Positions 51,921 to 59,204 of a DNA stretch of 64,000 bases are shown here, piece by piece. A model generated the notes under the pieces. The model saw only the letters and a list, made by a program, of their open reading frames with translations. It was not told where the DNA came from and did not search any database. The translations under genes were made by a program, and so were the position numbers. Origin of the DNA: DASQFQ01 sp963722815 (GTDB taxonomy: Bacteria; Actinomycetota; Thermoleophilia; Solirubrobacterales; Solirubrobacteraceae); the NCBI GenBank assembly GCA_963722815.1, contig CAVROM010000011.1:186001-250000 (forward strand), given 5' to 3'. Each line of letters opens with the position of its first letter. The first letter of the stretch is position 1.

Positions 51921-52726
51921 TACTTGATCACCGTGATCTCGGGATGGGTGGCCAGCAGCGTCTGCGTGAACACGTAGTTGAACGCGAACACCCCGAGCGT
52001 CGCGATCACCACCGCCTGGTTGACGGCTCTACCCACGCCCTCCGCGCCTCCCGACGCGGTCATCCCCTTGTAACAGCAGACGATCGCGATGATCGCGCCG
52101 AACATGGTGCATTTGAGGACCGACCCCCAGAGGTCCGTGACCGAGGCGTTGGTGAAGAAGGTGGCCCAGAACGGGCCGAGCGGGGCGCCGTTGACGAGCG
52201 TCGCGAGGATGCCGCCGAAGATGCCGAACAGCAGCGCGTAGATGTCGAACAGGCCCGTGACGAGCATCAGCGCGAGGAAGCGCGGAACGACGAGGTTCTT
52301 GACCGGGTCGACGCCGAGCACCTGCAGCGCGTCGAGCTCCTCGCGGATCTTGCGCGCGCCGAGGTCGGCGGTGATCGCGGTGCCGGCCACGCCGGAGAGC
52401 ACGATCGCGGTCACGAACGGGGCGAACTCGCGGATCGAGGCGAGCACGAAGAAGCCGCCGAGGCGGTCGAGCGCGCCGAACAGCACGAGGAAGTTGGCGG
52501 CCTGCAGACCGGGGGCGCCGTAGCCGAAGGCGACCGTCGAGACGACGAGCGGGAACCAGCACAGCTTCAGCGCGAAGAGGAACTGCGACACGAACTCGCC
52601 GCCATACGGATACGGCGGGCGCAGGGCCGACATGATCGTCTTCCCCGTCAGGATCATCATGTCGCCCACTTCTTCAAGCAGGCTTTTGGCTGGCAGGAAC
52701 GCTCGGTCGGCGACGCCTCGGACCAT
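51920..52726 (-). CDS. MlaE/YrbE-type permease A, first gene of the mce operon
   Basis: A 268-residue MlaE-family permease. Signature: AGTAITADLGARKIREELDA (LQVLGVDP follows), and the C-terminal CCYKGMTASGGAEGVGRAVN, matching the partner permease. N-terminal amphipathic helix LLEEVGDMMILTGKTIMSAL. I chose ATG 52724-52726 over a TTG one codon earlier because GGGGAG sits 4 bases before it. It is the first gene of a run that continues without real gaps to 37548. Confidence 0.92.
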   Translation of the reverse strand: MVRGVADRAFLPAKSLLEEVGDMMILTGKTIMSALRPPYPYGGEFVSQFLFALKLCWFPLVVSTVAFGYGAPGLQAANFLVLFGALDRLGGFFVLASIREFAPFVTAIVLSGVAGTAITADLGARKIREELDALQVLGVDPVKNLVVPRFLALMLVTGLFDIYALLFGIFGGILATLVNGAPLGPFWATFFTNASVTDLWGSVLKCTMFGAIIAIVCCYKGMTASGGAEGVGRAVNQAVVIATLGVFAFNYVFTQTLLATHPEITVIK

Positions 52727-52752
52727 CAATCTCCCCAGGTTGCGGCGGCGAA

Positions 52753-52782
52753 GCCTACGCGGTCGGTCATGCAGGCACCAAA
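52753..52782 (-). promoter_or_regulatory. Candidate promoter of the mce operon
   Basis: On the minus strand TTGGTG (52777-52782) and TAGGCT (52753-52758) are 18 bases apart, the latter about 26 bases before the first permease ATG. The spacing fits a sigma-70-type promoter and would leave a short leader carrying the GGGGAG ribosome-binding site. Confidence 0.4.
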
Positions 52783-52861
52783 CGCACGACGGCGACGTAA
52801 CTGGCGCTCAATATGCCCAATGCGGGTACTTTCGCAACCGATGGGATACATTCGCGCTCGG

Positions 52862-53467
52862 ATGAGGTCACGGTCGGCCATGCTCGTCGTCACGACCGTG
52901 CTCGTCGCGGGTTGCGGCAGCGGGCCGCGCCAGGATGCCGACGAGCCGTCGGGCTCCTACAAGCTCGAGGTCGCGGCCGCGAAGTTCCCGGCCTCGCAGT
53001 CGATCGCGCAGGACTCGCGGATGATCGTGACCGTCCGCAACGACGACACGAAGGCGGCGCCCAACGTCGCCGTGACCGTCGAGACCGACCCGTCAAAGGC
53101 GGGGCAGGGCACGGTCGCGTTCGGCCAGCGCGTGGACGACTCGCGCCTGTCGGACAACGAGCGCCCGGTGTGGATCGTCAACGAGGGGCCGCCCGGCGGC
53201 GACTCGGCGGCCACCAACACATGGGCGCTCGGCCGCCTCGGCGCGGGCGAGACGAAGACGTTCACCTGGAAGGTCACCGCGGTCGAGGCCGGCTCTTACA
53301 CGCTGCGCTACCGCATCTCCCCCGGCCTGGCCGGCAAGGCGAAGCTGGCCTCCGGCGGCCGCACCGACGGCCTCTTCAAGGTCACGATCGACGACAAGCC
53401 GGTCCCAGCCCGCGTGGACGACGACGGCAACGTCGTCCGCGGCGAAGCGCCGGGCGCGTCGAAGTAG
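52862..53467 (+). CDS. Lipoprotein with an Ig-like domain
   Basis: A 201-residue lipoprotein. The signal ends in a clear lipobox LVAGC with Cys18 as the lipidated residue. The mature part is a beta-sandwich of the CARDB/conserved-repeat type: LEVAAAKFPASQSIAQDSRM, IVTVRNDDTKAAPNVAVTVE, LGAGETKTFTWKVTAVEAGS and YTLRYRISPGLAGKAKLASG, followed by a short basic-acidic tail. ATG 52862 is 9 bases after TACATT and probably leaderless. It diverges from the mce operon with about 135 bases between starts, so it may be a surface partner of that system, which is inference from position only. Confidence 0.8.
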   Translation: MRSRSAMLVVTTVLVAGCGSGPRQDADEPSGSYKLEVAAAKFPASQSIAQDSRMIVTVRNDDTKAAPNVAVTVETDPSKAGQGTVAFGQRVDDSRLSDNERPVWIVNEGPPGGDSAATNTWALGRLGAGETKTFTWKVTAVEAGSYTLRYRISPGLAGKAKLASGGRTDGLFKVTIDDKPVPARVDDDGNVVRGEAPGASK

Positions 53468-53518
53468 AACACGAGTCCGCGCGTTGTAACTCGCGGGCCG
53501 GGCGGCGTATGTTCGCGC

Positions 53519-54031
53519 ATGCCGGCGCACCGCCCCAGCTCCCCCGCGATCGTCTTCGGCATCGGCGCGCTGGCGCTGCTCGGGGTGGTCGCGCTGTTCC
53601 AGGTCGTGCTCGAGCCGCCCGAGCGGATCGCCTGCAGCTCGGAGCTCGCGCCGGGCACCTTCCGCGCGACGCTCGTGCCCGCCCACCTCGCCGCCGCCGC
53701 GATTCTCATCGGCTGTCTCTACGAGCTCGGCGCGAACCGCCGCGGGCTCGCGGCGGTCGCGGTCTTCGCGCTCGTGAGCCTCGTGGTCCCGGCCGGGTTC
53801 GCGCTGGCCGGCTTCGCCGCGATGCTCGCGGTGCAGCTGCTCATCTACATCGCGGTCCCCGCGCTGCTGATCGGCACGGTGCTCGTCCTGCGGTGGCTGC
53901 GCGACCCCGCCGAGCGCCGCGAGGCCCTGGTGGGCAACGCGCGGATCGCGCTCTGGCTCGGGCTCACGGTCGCGCTGCCAGCGAACCTCGCCTTCGCGTG
54001 GTTGAGCGGCGTCAGCCTGTTCTGCTTCTAG
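53519..54031 (+). CDS. Hypothetical membrane protein, four to five helices
   Basis: A 170-residue integral membrane protein with no recognised family. Hydrophobic segments: AIVFGIGALALLGVVALFQV, AHLAAAAILIGCLYELG, GLAAVAVFALVSLVVPAGF, LLIYIAVPALLIGTVLVL and IALWLGLTVALPANLAFAW. The loop between the first two has a Cys (RIACSSELAPG). ATG 53519 is 5 bases after TATGTT, a very tight leaderless arrangement. It is convergent with the small secreted protein gene, with 7 bases between stops. Confidence 0.72.
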   Translation: MPAHRPSSPAIVFGIGALALLGVVALFQVVLEPPERIACSSELAPGTFRATLVPAHLAAAAILIGCLYELGANRRGLAAVAVFALVSLVVPAGFALAGFAAMLAVQLLIYIAVPALLIGTVLVLRWLRDPAERREALVGNARIALWLGLTVALPANLAFAWLSGVSLFCF

Positions 54032-54038
54032 CTCCCAG

Positions 54039-54428
54039 TTACGCGCGCTTCAGGGTCGCGGTGCCGACCTGCCCGCTCGGCGCGACCGCGCGCCAGCGCA
54101 GCTTCGCGCCCTTGCGCTTGATGAAGATCTTGTCGTTGCCGGTGCACTCGCCGGCGGCGGTGTTCTTCTCGTGGTACTGGAGCGAGAGGCCGCCGTCGTG
54201 CCGCGAGGTCACGGTAAGCGTGCCGTGACACGGCGAGCCGGGGTTGGAGAGCGTGCCCGCGGTCGAGCCCACCTTCGTGCGCTTGATCGTCAGCTTCATC
54301 TTGAAGCTGATGCTGCCGCTGTGGACGGTGCCCTTCCACTTGCCCTTGACGCTCTTGGCGGCCTGGGCCGGCGTGGCGAGCGCGAGGGTGGCGAGAATGG
54401 CGAGCGGGAGGATGCGGGCGCGAGTCAT
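54039..54428 (-). CDS. Small secreted beta-rich protein
   Basis: A 129-residue protein with a good signal peptide (ILPLAILATLALATPAQA, cleavage after AQA). The mature part of about 107 residues alternates Lys/Thr and hydrophobic residues (GKWKGTVHSGSISFKMKLTI), as in a small beta barrel. One Cys pair (SPCHGTL, GECTGND) probably forms a disulfide. It is strongly basic. Function unknown. Confidence 0.75.
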   Translation of the reverse strand: MTRARILPLAILATLALATPAQAAKSVKGKWKGTVHSGSISFKMKLTIKRTKVGSTAGTLSNPGSPCHGTLTVTSRHDGGLSLQYHEKNTAAGECTGNDKIFIKRKGAKLRWRAVAPSGQVGTATLKRA

Positions 54429-54457
54429 GGCGGCCTGATACCCAGTGATCCGGCCCG

Positions 54458-55048
54458 TCAGGCGCGCAGGCCGTCGATCAGCAGCATCAGCGTCCGCTCG
54501 ACCTCCTCCCGCGCCGCGCGCGGATCGTCGGCGCTGGCGATCAGGAGCGAGGCCTCAGCGAGCGCGGCGAGCAGCAGGTGCCCGAGCGTGCGGACGTCGG
54601 CGCGGGCGATCTGACCCTCGTCCATCGCCCAGCCCAGGGCGCCGGTCACGAGGCCGAGACCGTGGCGGTTGCCGATCTCGCGCCACTCCTCCCAGCCGAG
54701 GACGCCCGGCGCGTCGCGCAGGCCGATCCGCATCAACGTCGGATCGCCGCAGGCGTCGAGGAACGCGCCCACGCCGACGGCGAGCTCGTCCATCGGGTCG
54801 GTGAGCCCTTCCACACGGGCGATGATCGTCTGCATGATCTCCGCCTCGGTCTGCTCGAAGACGGCTCGGAAGAGGTCCTGCTTGTCGCGGAAGTAGTGGT
54901 AGAGCGCGCCGCGGGTCACCCCGGCGCGCCGCACGACCTCCTCGGTGGCGACCGCCGCGTAGCCGTGCTCGGCGAACAGCGCGCGGGCGGCGGCGAGGAG
55001 CGCGTCGCGCGTCGCCTCGCCTCGGTCGGGTCGCGCCGCCACGGACAT
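54458..55048 (-). CDS. TetR-family transcriptional regulator
   Basis: A 196-residue TetR repressor. The N-terminal DNA-binding domain is canonical: RDALLAAARALFAEHGYAAV, TEEVVRRAGVTRGALYHYF, RDKQDLFRAVFEQ (about residues 14-62). The ligand domain ends with LLLAALAEASLLIASADDP. It diverges from the alpha/beta hydrolase gene over a 58-base gap holding two 17-bp operators, one of which covers its own start codon. It therefore very probably represses itself and the hydrolase. The inducer is unknown, probably the hydrolase substrate. Confidence 0.93.
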   Translation of the reverse strand: MSVAARPDRGEATRDALLAAARALFAEHGYAAVATEEVVRRAGVTRGALYHYFRDKQDLFRAVFEQTEAEIMQTIIARVEGLTDPMDELAVGVGAFLDACGDPTLMRIGLRDAPGVLGWEEWREIGNRHGLGLVTGALGWAMDEGQIARADVRTLGHLLLAALAEASLLIASADDPRAAREEVERTLMLLIDGLRA

Positions 55049-55061
55049 ACAGCCTGTATGT
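55045..55061. promoter_or_regulatory. TetR operator 1
   Basis: ACATACAGCCTGTATGT, a 17-bp dyad with 7-bp perfect arms, overlaps the tetR start codon (55046-55048). It shares the pattern ACATACnGnCTGTATG with operator 2, one turn-matched 33 bases away. Confidence 0.75.
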
Positions 55062-55077
55062 TACGGTTCCTCGAGAT

Positions 55078-55094
55078 ACATACTGTCTGTATGC
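55078..55094. promoter_or_regulatory. TetR operator 2
   Basis: ACATACTGTCTGTATGC, imperfect dyad with CATAC/GTATG arms, lies 12 bases before the hydrolase ATG and just in front of its ribosome-binding site GAAGGAG (55095-55101). Operators 1 and 2 start 33 bases apart, about three helical turns, so two dimers would bind the same DNA face. Confidence 0.75.
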
Positions 55095-55106
55095 GAAGGA
55101 GCAATC

Positions 55107-55985
55107 ATGGCGATGAGCAATCGAGAGTGGCGCGCCGAGAGCCTCGGAGCGGCGCGTGAGCTCGCGCTGCGGCAGGGCGCCGTCCGCTACCACAGCGTCG
55201 GCGGCGGGCCGGCGATCGTGTTCGTCCACGGCGCCCTCGTCAACGCGAACCTGTGGCGCAAGGTCGTCGCCGAGCTCAGCGCCGACTTCCGCTGCGTGAC
55301 GCTCGACCTCCCGTTCGGCTCGCACGTCGTCCCGATGGCGCCCGACGCCGATCTCTCCCCTCCCGCCGTGGCGGACCTGATCGCCGACGCGATCGAGGCG
55401 CTCGAGCTCGACGACGTCACGCTGGTGGGCAACGACACCGGCGGGGCCATGTGCCAGCTCGTCGTGACGCGGCGCTCCGAGCGCATCGGCGCGCTCGTGC
55501 TGACCTCCTGCGACGCCTTCGACAACTGCCCGCCCAAGCTGATGAAGCCGATCATGCCGCTGCTCTCGCGCGCCGCGCTGCTGAAGCCCGTGCTCGCGCC
55601 GGCGCGCTCCCGTGCCGTGCAGCGCGCGATCTTCCGCGCGCTCGCGAAGCGGCCGGTGGAGCCCGAGGTGCTCGACTCCTACGCGCTCCCCGCGGTCACG
55701 GACGCCGGCGTGCGGCGCGACCTCGCGCGCCTCATGGCCGGCCTCGACAAGCGCCACACGCTCGCGGCGGCCGAGCGGCTGCCGGCGTTCGACGAGCCCG
55801 CGGTGATCGCCTGGTCGCGCGAGGACCGCTTCTTCCCGGCGGGCCACGGCGAGCGGCTCGCCGCGCTGCTCCCGCAGGGGCGGCTCGAGTGGATCGAGGA
55901 CTCGCGCACGTTCTCGCCCGAGGACCAGCCGGCGCGCGTCGCGGAGCTGGTGGCGAGCCTCAGCGCGGCAGCCGTGGCGCGATGA
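55107..55985 (+). CDS. Alpha/beta hydrolase with Asp nucleophile, haloalkane-dehalogenase-like
   Basis: A 292-residue alpha/beta-fold hydrolase. VFVHGALVNANLWRKVVAEL gives the oxyanion HG motif. The nucleophile elbow is LVGNDTGGAM with Asp110, as in haloalkane dehalogenases and epoxide hydrolases rather than Ser esterases. The acid may be in WSREDRFFPAGHG. At the usual catalytic-His place the sequence reads EDSRTFSPEDQP, with Thr where His is expected, so activity is uncertain. ATG 55107 follows GAAGGAG at 5 bases. The gene is controlled by the divergent TetR. Its 3' end overlaps the convergent pucR-like gene by 26 bases. Confidence 0.85.
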   Translation: MAMSNREWRAESLGAARELALRQGAVRYHSVGGGPAIVFVHGALVNANLWRKVVAELSADFRCVTLDLPFGSHVVPMAPDADLSPPAVADLIADAIEALELDDVTLVGNDTGGAMCQLVVTRRSERIGALVLTSCDAFDNCPPKLMKPIMPLLSRAALLKPVLAPARSRAVQRAIFRALAKRPVEPEVLDSYALPAVTDAGVRRDLARLMAGLDKRHTLAAAERLPAFDEPAVIAWSREDRFFPAGHGERLAALLPQGRLEWIEDSRTFSPEDQPARVAELVASLSAAAVAR

Positions 55986-57147
55986 TCCGGTAGGCCTTGA
56001 GGCCGAGCCCGAGCCGCTCGCGGTCCTCCGACTGCATCGGGTCGAGGCCGGTCAGCTCCTTCACGCGATCGAGCCGATAGGCGACCGTGTGGCGGTGGGC
56101 GTAGATCGCGGCCGCCGTCGCGTTCATGTTGCAGTTGCGGTCGAGGTAGGCCTCGAGCGTGCCGACGAGGTCGGTCGCGTACTGGTCGTCGTAGCGCACG
56201 GCCGGCGCGATCGTGTCCTCGTAGAACGAGCGCACCTCCTCCGGGTGCGAGGCGAGCACGCGGAACAGCAGCCGGTACGTGCCGCGCCCGATGTCCTCGG
56301 GGATCGGCCCGCCCTCGCCGTCGGAGCGGCGCAGCACGTCGAGCACGAGCTCGGCCTCCTGGATCGCGCGCGACAGCTCGGCCGGGTCGCTGTAGAACGA
56401 GGAGACGCCGACGATGCCGTGGCGCTGCAGCCGTGTCGCCAGCTCGCGCGCGGCGGCCTGGGTCGACTCCGGCGTCTCGGCCGGGAGCACCGCGTACACG
56501 CGGTCCTCCATGTGCTGCGCGAGCGCGCCCGGGTACTCGCCCGCGATCGTCGCCACGACGTGGCGCGGCCGGTCGGTGGTCAGCTCGGCGCACAGCACGA
56601 CCGCGCCGTGCGAGAGGTCGCAGCCGAGCCGGCCCGCGCGGCGCACGATCTCCACCGGGTCCATGTCGGGCCGCGAGCGCAGCTCCTCCAGGAACGAGCC
56701 GCGCAGGTTCTGCTCGACCTCCTCGCGCGCCTCCTCGACGGCCACCTCGGTGAGGCAGGCCACCGCCGCGAGGTGGAGGAACTCGAGCCCTTCCTCGTCG
56801 GGCTCGCCGAGCAGCAGCACGCGCCCGATCGTCTCGTCACCCGACGCGATCGGGACCTCGCCGCCGATGCCGGGAGGCACGGAGGCGGGGCGGCCGCGCG
56901 CACGGTCGCCGACGTAGCGGCGCAGCGCGCCGACATCGGTCTGGGCACCCGGCGACAGCGCCGCCGGACCCAGCCGCGGGATCACGATCGCGACGGGCGA
57001 GCCCGCCGCCTCCGCGGCGAGCTCGGCCACGCGGCCGAGCCCTTCGCCGGACAGCACCGCGTCGACCATCTTCAGATGGACGACGCGGAGCCGCTCGACG
57101 AGGGGGGCGGGCGCGGCCCGCTCGTGGGCCGCACCCACCTTGCTCAC
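55960..57147 (-). CDS. PucR/CdaR-type transcriptional regulator in the amt operon
   Basis: A 395-residue regulator. The N-terminal part has a GAF-like region (SPVAIVIPRLGPAALSPGAQ). The middle GGDEF-like CdaR region follows (VVLCAELTTDRPRHVVATIA), and the C-terminal helix-turn-helix of the PucR family is NMNATAAAIYAHRHTVAYRL followed by DRVKELTGLDP. GTG 57145-57147 begins 1 base after the glnK stop, so it is the third gene of amt-glnK-pucR. The position suggests control of nitrogen genes, perhaps including the divergent glutamine synthetase; this is inference. Its end overlaps the hydrolase gene. Confidence 0.85.
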   Translation of the reverse strand: MSKVGAAHERAAPAPLVERLRVVHLKMVDAVLSGEGLGRVAELAAEAAGSPVAIVIPRLGPAALSPGAQTDVGALRRYVGDRARGRPASVPPGIGGEVPIASGDETIGRVLLLGEPDEEGLEFLHLAAVACLTEVAVEEAREEVEQNLRGSFLEELRSRPDMDPVEIVRRAGRLGCDLSHGAVVLCAELTTDRPRHVVATIAGEYPGALAQHMEDRVYAVLPAETPESTQAAARELATRLQRHGIVGVSSFYSDPAELSRAIQEAELVLDVLRRSDGEGGPIPEDIGRGTYRLLFRVLASHPEEVRSFYEDTIAPAVRYDDQYATDLVGTLEAYLDRNCNMNATAAAIYAHRHTVAYRLDRVKELTGLDPMQSEDRERLGLGLKAYRIIAPRLPR

Positions 57148-57148
57148 C

Positions 57149-57523
57149 TCACGCGTTCGCCTGCGCCGCGAAGTCGGGGTGGGCCTGCAGCGTCTCCTCA
57201 CCGGACTCGCCGGTGCGGATCCGATAGGCCTCCTCGACCGGCATGACGAACACCTTGCCATCGCCGATCGAGCCCGTTCGCGCGTGCTTCAGGATGGTGT
57301 CGACCACGGTCTGCACGTCACCCGACGCGACCACGCACTCGACCTTCACCTTCGGGCGGAGATAGTTCGTCAGCTCCGCGCCGCGGTAGCGCTCGGTGAT
57401 CCCCTTCTGCCGGCCGGACCCCTTGACCTCCGAGATGGAGAGCGAGGGGAAGCCGAGCTCGAGGAGCTCCGTGCGGATGGGCTCGAACGCCTCGTGACGG
57501 ACGAACGCTTCGACCTTCTTCAT
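57149..57523 (-). CDS. glnK: P-II nitrogen regulatory protein (GlnK)
   Basis: A 124-residue P-II trimer-forming signal protein that binds ATP/ADP and 2-oxoglutarate and blocks the ammonium channel. Seen: KKVEAFVRHEAFEPIRTEL, the T-loop GSGRQKGITERYRGAELTNY, PKVKVECVV, and the B-loop ARTGSIGDGKVFVMP. The residue normally modified (Tyr51 in the enteric proteins and in the adenylylated actinobacterial GlnK) is Leu51 here: RGAEL instead of RGAEY. A nearby Tyr54 is not in the same place. The ATG overlaps the amt stop (ATGA). Confidence 0.95.
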   Translation of the reverse strand: MKKVEAFVRHEAFEPIRTELLELGFPSLSISEVKGSGRQKGITERYRGAELTNYLRPKVKVECVVASGDVQTVVDTILKHARTGSIGDGKVFVMPVEEAYRIRTGESGEETLQAHPDFAAQANA

Positions 57524-58986
57524 GTTGCCGGGACCTCCTGAGTGGAGGGCGCCCTCCGCGGGATGTCACGCGACCCGCCAGGCGGGACCGCGTAGCCCAC
57601 GAGCTCGGGCGCCGGGATGAACTGCTCCGGGTACCCGTACATGCCGTGCTCGGAGATGTCCAGTCCGGCGTCCTCTTCCTCCGCCGACACGCGCAGGCCG
57701 TACGTCTTCTTGATCGCCCAGAACGTGCCATAGGAGAGCACGAAGACGAACGCGAAGACGGTCACGACGCCGAGCGCCTGGATGAGCAGCTGGTGGAACG
57801 AGCCGGTGTAGACCAGGCCCGCGTCGCCGAAGCCGTTGTAGGCGGCGAACCGCGGCGCCGTGAACAGGCCGCAGGAGAGCGTGCCCCAGATACCGGCGAT
57901 GCCGTGCGCCGACAGCGCGCCCACGGGATCGTCGATCTTCTTATCGATCGCGTAGATGCACAGCGGGACGATCGCGCCGGCCACGAAGCCGATGATCGGC
58001 GCCGCCCACAGCTCCACGTAGCCCGAAGGCGCCGTGATCGCGACGAGCGCGGCGATCGCGCCGTTGCCGGCCATGCCGATGTCGATCGACTTGGTCTTCC
58101 AGCGGGCGACGATGATCGCGCCGAGGACGCCGGCCGAGGCCGCCATCTGCGTGACCACGAGCACCTCGGGGAAGCGCCCGTCGAGCGCGCCCAGCGTCGA
58201 GCCCGGGTTGAACCCGAACCAGCCGAGCCACAGGATCAGCACGCCGAGGCCGAAGAGCGGCATGTTGTGCCCCGGGATCGCCCGTGGCTTGCCGTCCTTG
58301 CCGTACTTCCCGCGCCTCGGTCCGAGCAACAGGAGCACGGCGAGCGCGCCCGTGGCTCCGATCATGTGGACCGCCGTCGAGCCGGCGAAGTCCTGCATGC
58401 CGAGGTTGGCCTGCAGCCAGCCGCCGCCGAACACCCAGTGCGAGCCGATCGGGTAGATGAACCCGGCGAAGACGATCGCGTAGATGATGTAGACGCCGAA
58501 CTTGATCCGCTCGAGCGTCGTGCCCCACACGATGGCGAGCGAGACGGCGCAGAAGACGAACTGGAAGAACCACTTCGACTCGATCGTCGCGTCGGAGAGC
58601 CCCATGACGGGGAACGCCTTCAGCGGGTCGCCGTAGTCGCGGAGGAAGAAGCCGTCATGGCCGATGATGTCGCCGACGCCGAACGCGAAGGCGAAGCCGA
58701 CCGCCCAGTACATGAGCGCCGCGATCGAGAAGTTCGTGAGGATCTTCGCGATCACGGTGCCTGCGTTCTTCCCACGAGAGAACCCGATCTCGAGGAACGC
58801 AAAACCAGCCTGCATGAACATCACGAGACACCCGGCGATGATCACCCACAGGGAGTTGATCGCCACGGAGTCGGGGAGGACGCCGTTCTTGGCCGCGTCC
58901 AAGGTGTCGGCAGCCGCAACCGCCGGTACTGCCAGGGCACCCAGGAGCCCCAACAGGGATCCGCGGGCGAGCAACGAACGTCGCAA
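57520..58986 (-). CDS. amt: Ammonium transporter (Amt)
   Basis: A 488-residue ammonium channel with 11 helices. The N-terminus has a signal-like stretch (GLLGALAVPAVAAAD), so the mature chain starts outside. Family blocks: SLWVIIAGCLVMFMQAGFAF, the gate Phe region FFQFVFCAVSLAIVWG, GSTAVHMIGATGALAV with the pore His, GWFGFNPGS and GALSAHGIAGIWGTLSCGLF with the second pore His. The C-terminal tail (EEEDAGLDISEHGMYGYPEQ) is the P-II contact region. It starts at TTG 58984-58986, behind GGAGG at 7 bases. It is the first gene of the amt-glnK-pucR operon. Confidence 0.95.
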   Translation of the reverse strand: MRRSLLARGSLLGLLGALAVPAVAAADTLDAAKNGVLPDSVAINSLWVIIAGCLVMFMQAGFAFLEIGFSRGKNAGTVIAKILTNFSIAALMYWAVGFAFAFGVGDIIGHDGFFLRDYGDPLKAFPVMGLSDATIESKWFFQFVFCAVSLAIVWGTTLERIKFGVYIIYAIVFAGFIYPIGSHWVFGGGWLQANLGMQDFAGSTAVHMIGATGALAVLLLLGPRRGKYGKDGKPRAIPGHNMPLFGLGVLILWLGWFGFNPGSTLGALDGRFPEVLVVTQMAASAGVLGAIIVARWKTKSIDIGMAGNGAIAALVAITAPSGYVELWAAPIIGFVAGAIVPLCIYAIDKKIDDPVGALSAHGIAGIWGTLSCGLFTAPRFAAYNGFGDAGLVYTGSFHQLLIQALGVVTVFAFVFVLSYGTFWAIKKTYGLRVSAEEEDAGLDISEHGMYGYPEQFIPAPELVGYAVPPGGSRDIPRRAPSTQEVPAT

Positions 58987-59026
58987 GACACAACCTCCTC
59001 AGGTCGTAAGGGAGCGAGAAGGAGTG

Positions 59027-59042
59027 TCGGGCGGACCCGCCC
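59027..59042. promoter_or_regulatory. 16-bp palindrome upstream of amt
   Basis: CGGGCGG (59027-59033) and CCGCCCG (59036-59042) form a perfect dyad with a 2-base centre, about 40 bases before the amt TTG in the shared control region of amt and glutamine synthetase. It may be an operator. Confidence 0.4.
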
Positions 59043-59106
59043 GCTGATCATTGGACCGGTGTCGAAGAATCCTCGGCGCCGTTTCTCACATCGGTCGATT
59101 TGCCCG

Positions 59107-59156
59107 CAAACTCCGGGTTTCGCCGTGTCGAGGCGAAGCCCGAAGGGGCAAGTTTG
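59107..59156. promoter_or_regulatory. Extended inverted repeat upstream of glutamine synthetase
   Basis: GGGTTTCGCC (59115-59124) and GGCGAAGCCC (59132-59141) match in 9 of 10 pairs around a 7-base centre, and CAAACT (59107-59112) pairs with AGTTTG (59151-59156) outside. The element ends 35 bases before the TAGGCT -10 box (59192-59197). It could be an activator or repressor site for nitrogen control, or a hairpin in a longer transcript. Confidence 0.45.
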
Positions 59157-59204
59157 GCCACCTGTACAAAGGCTCGCGCGGGCAGCGTGTCTAGGCTGGC
59201 GCGC

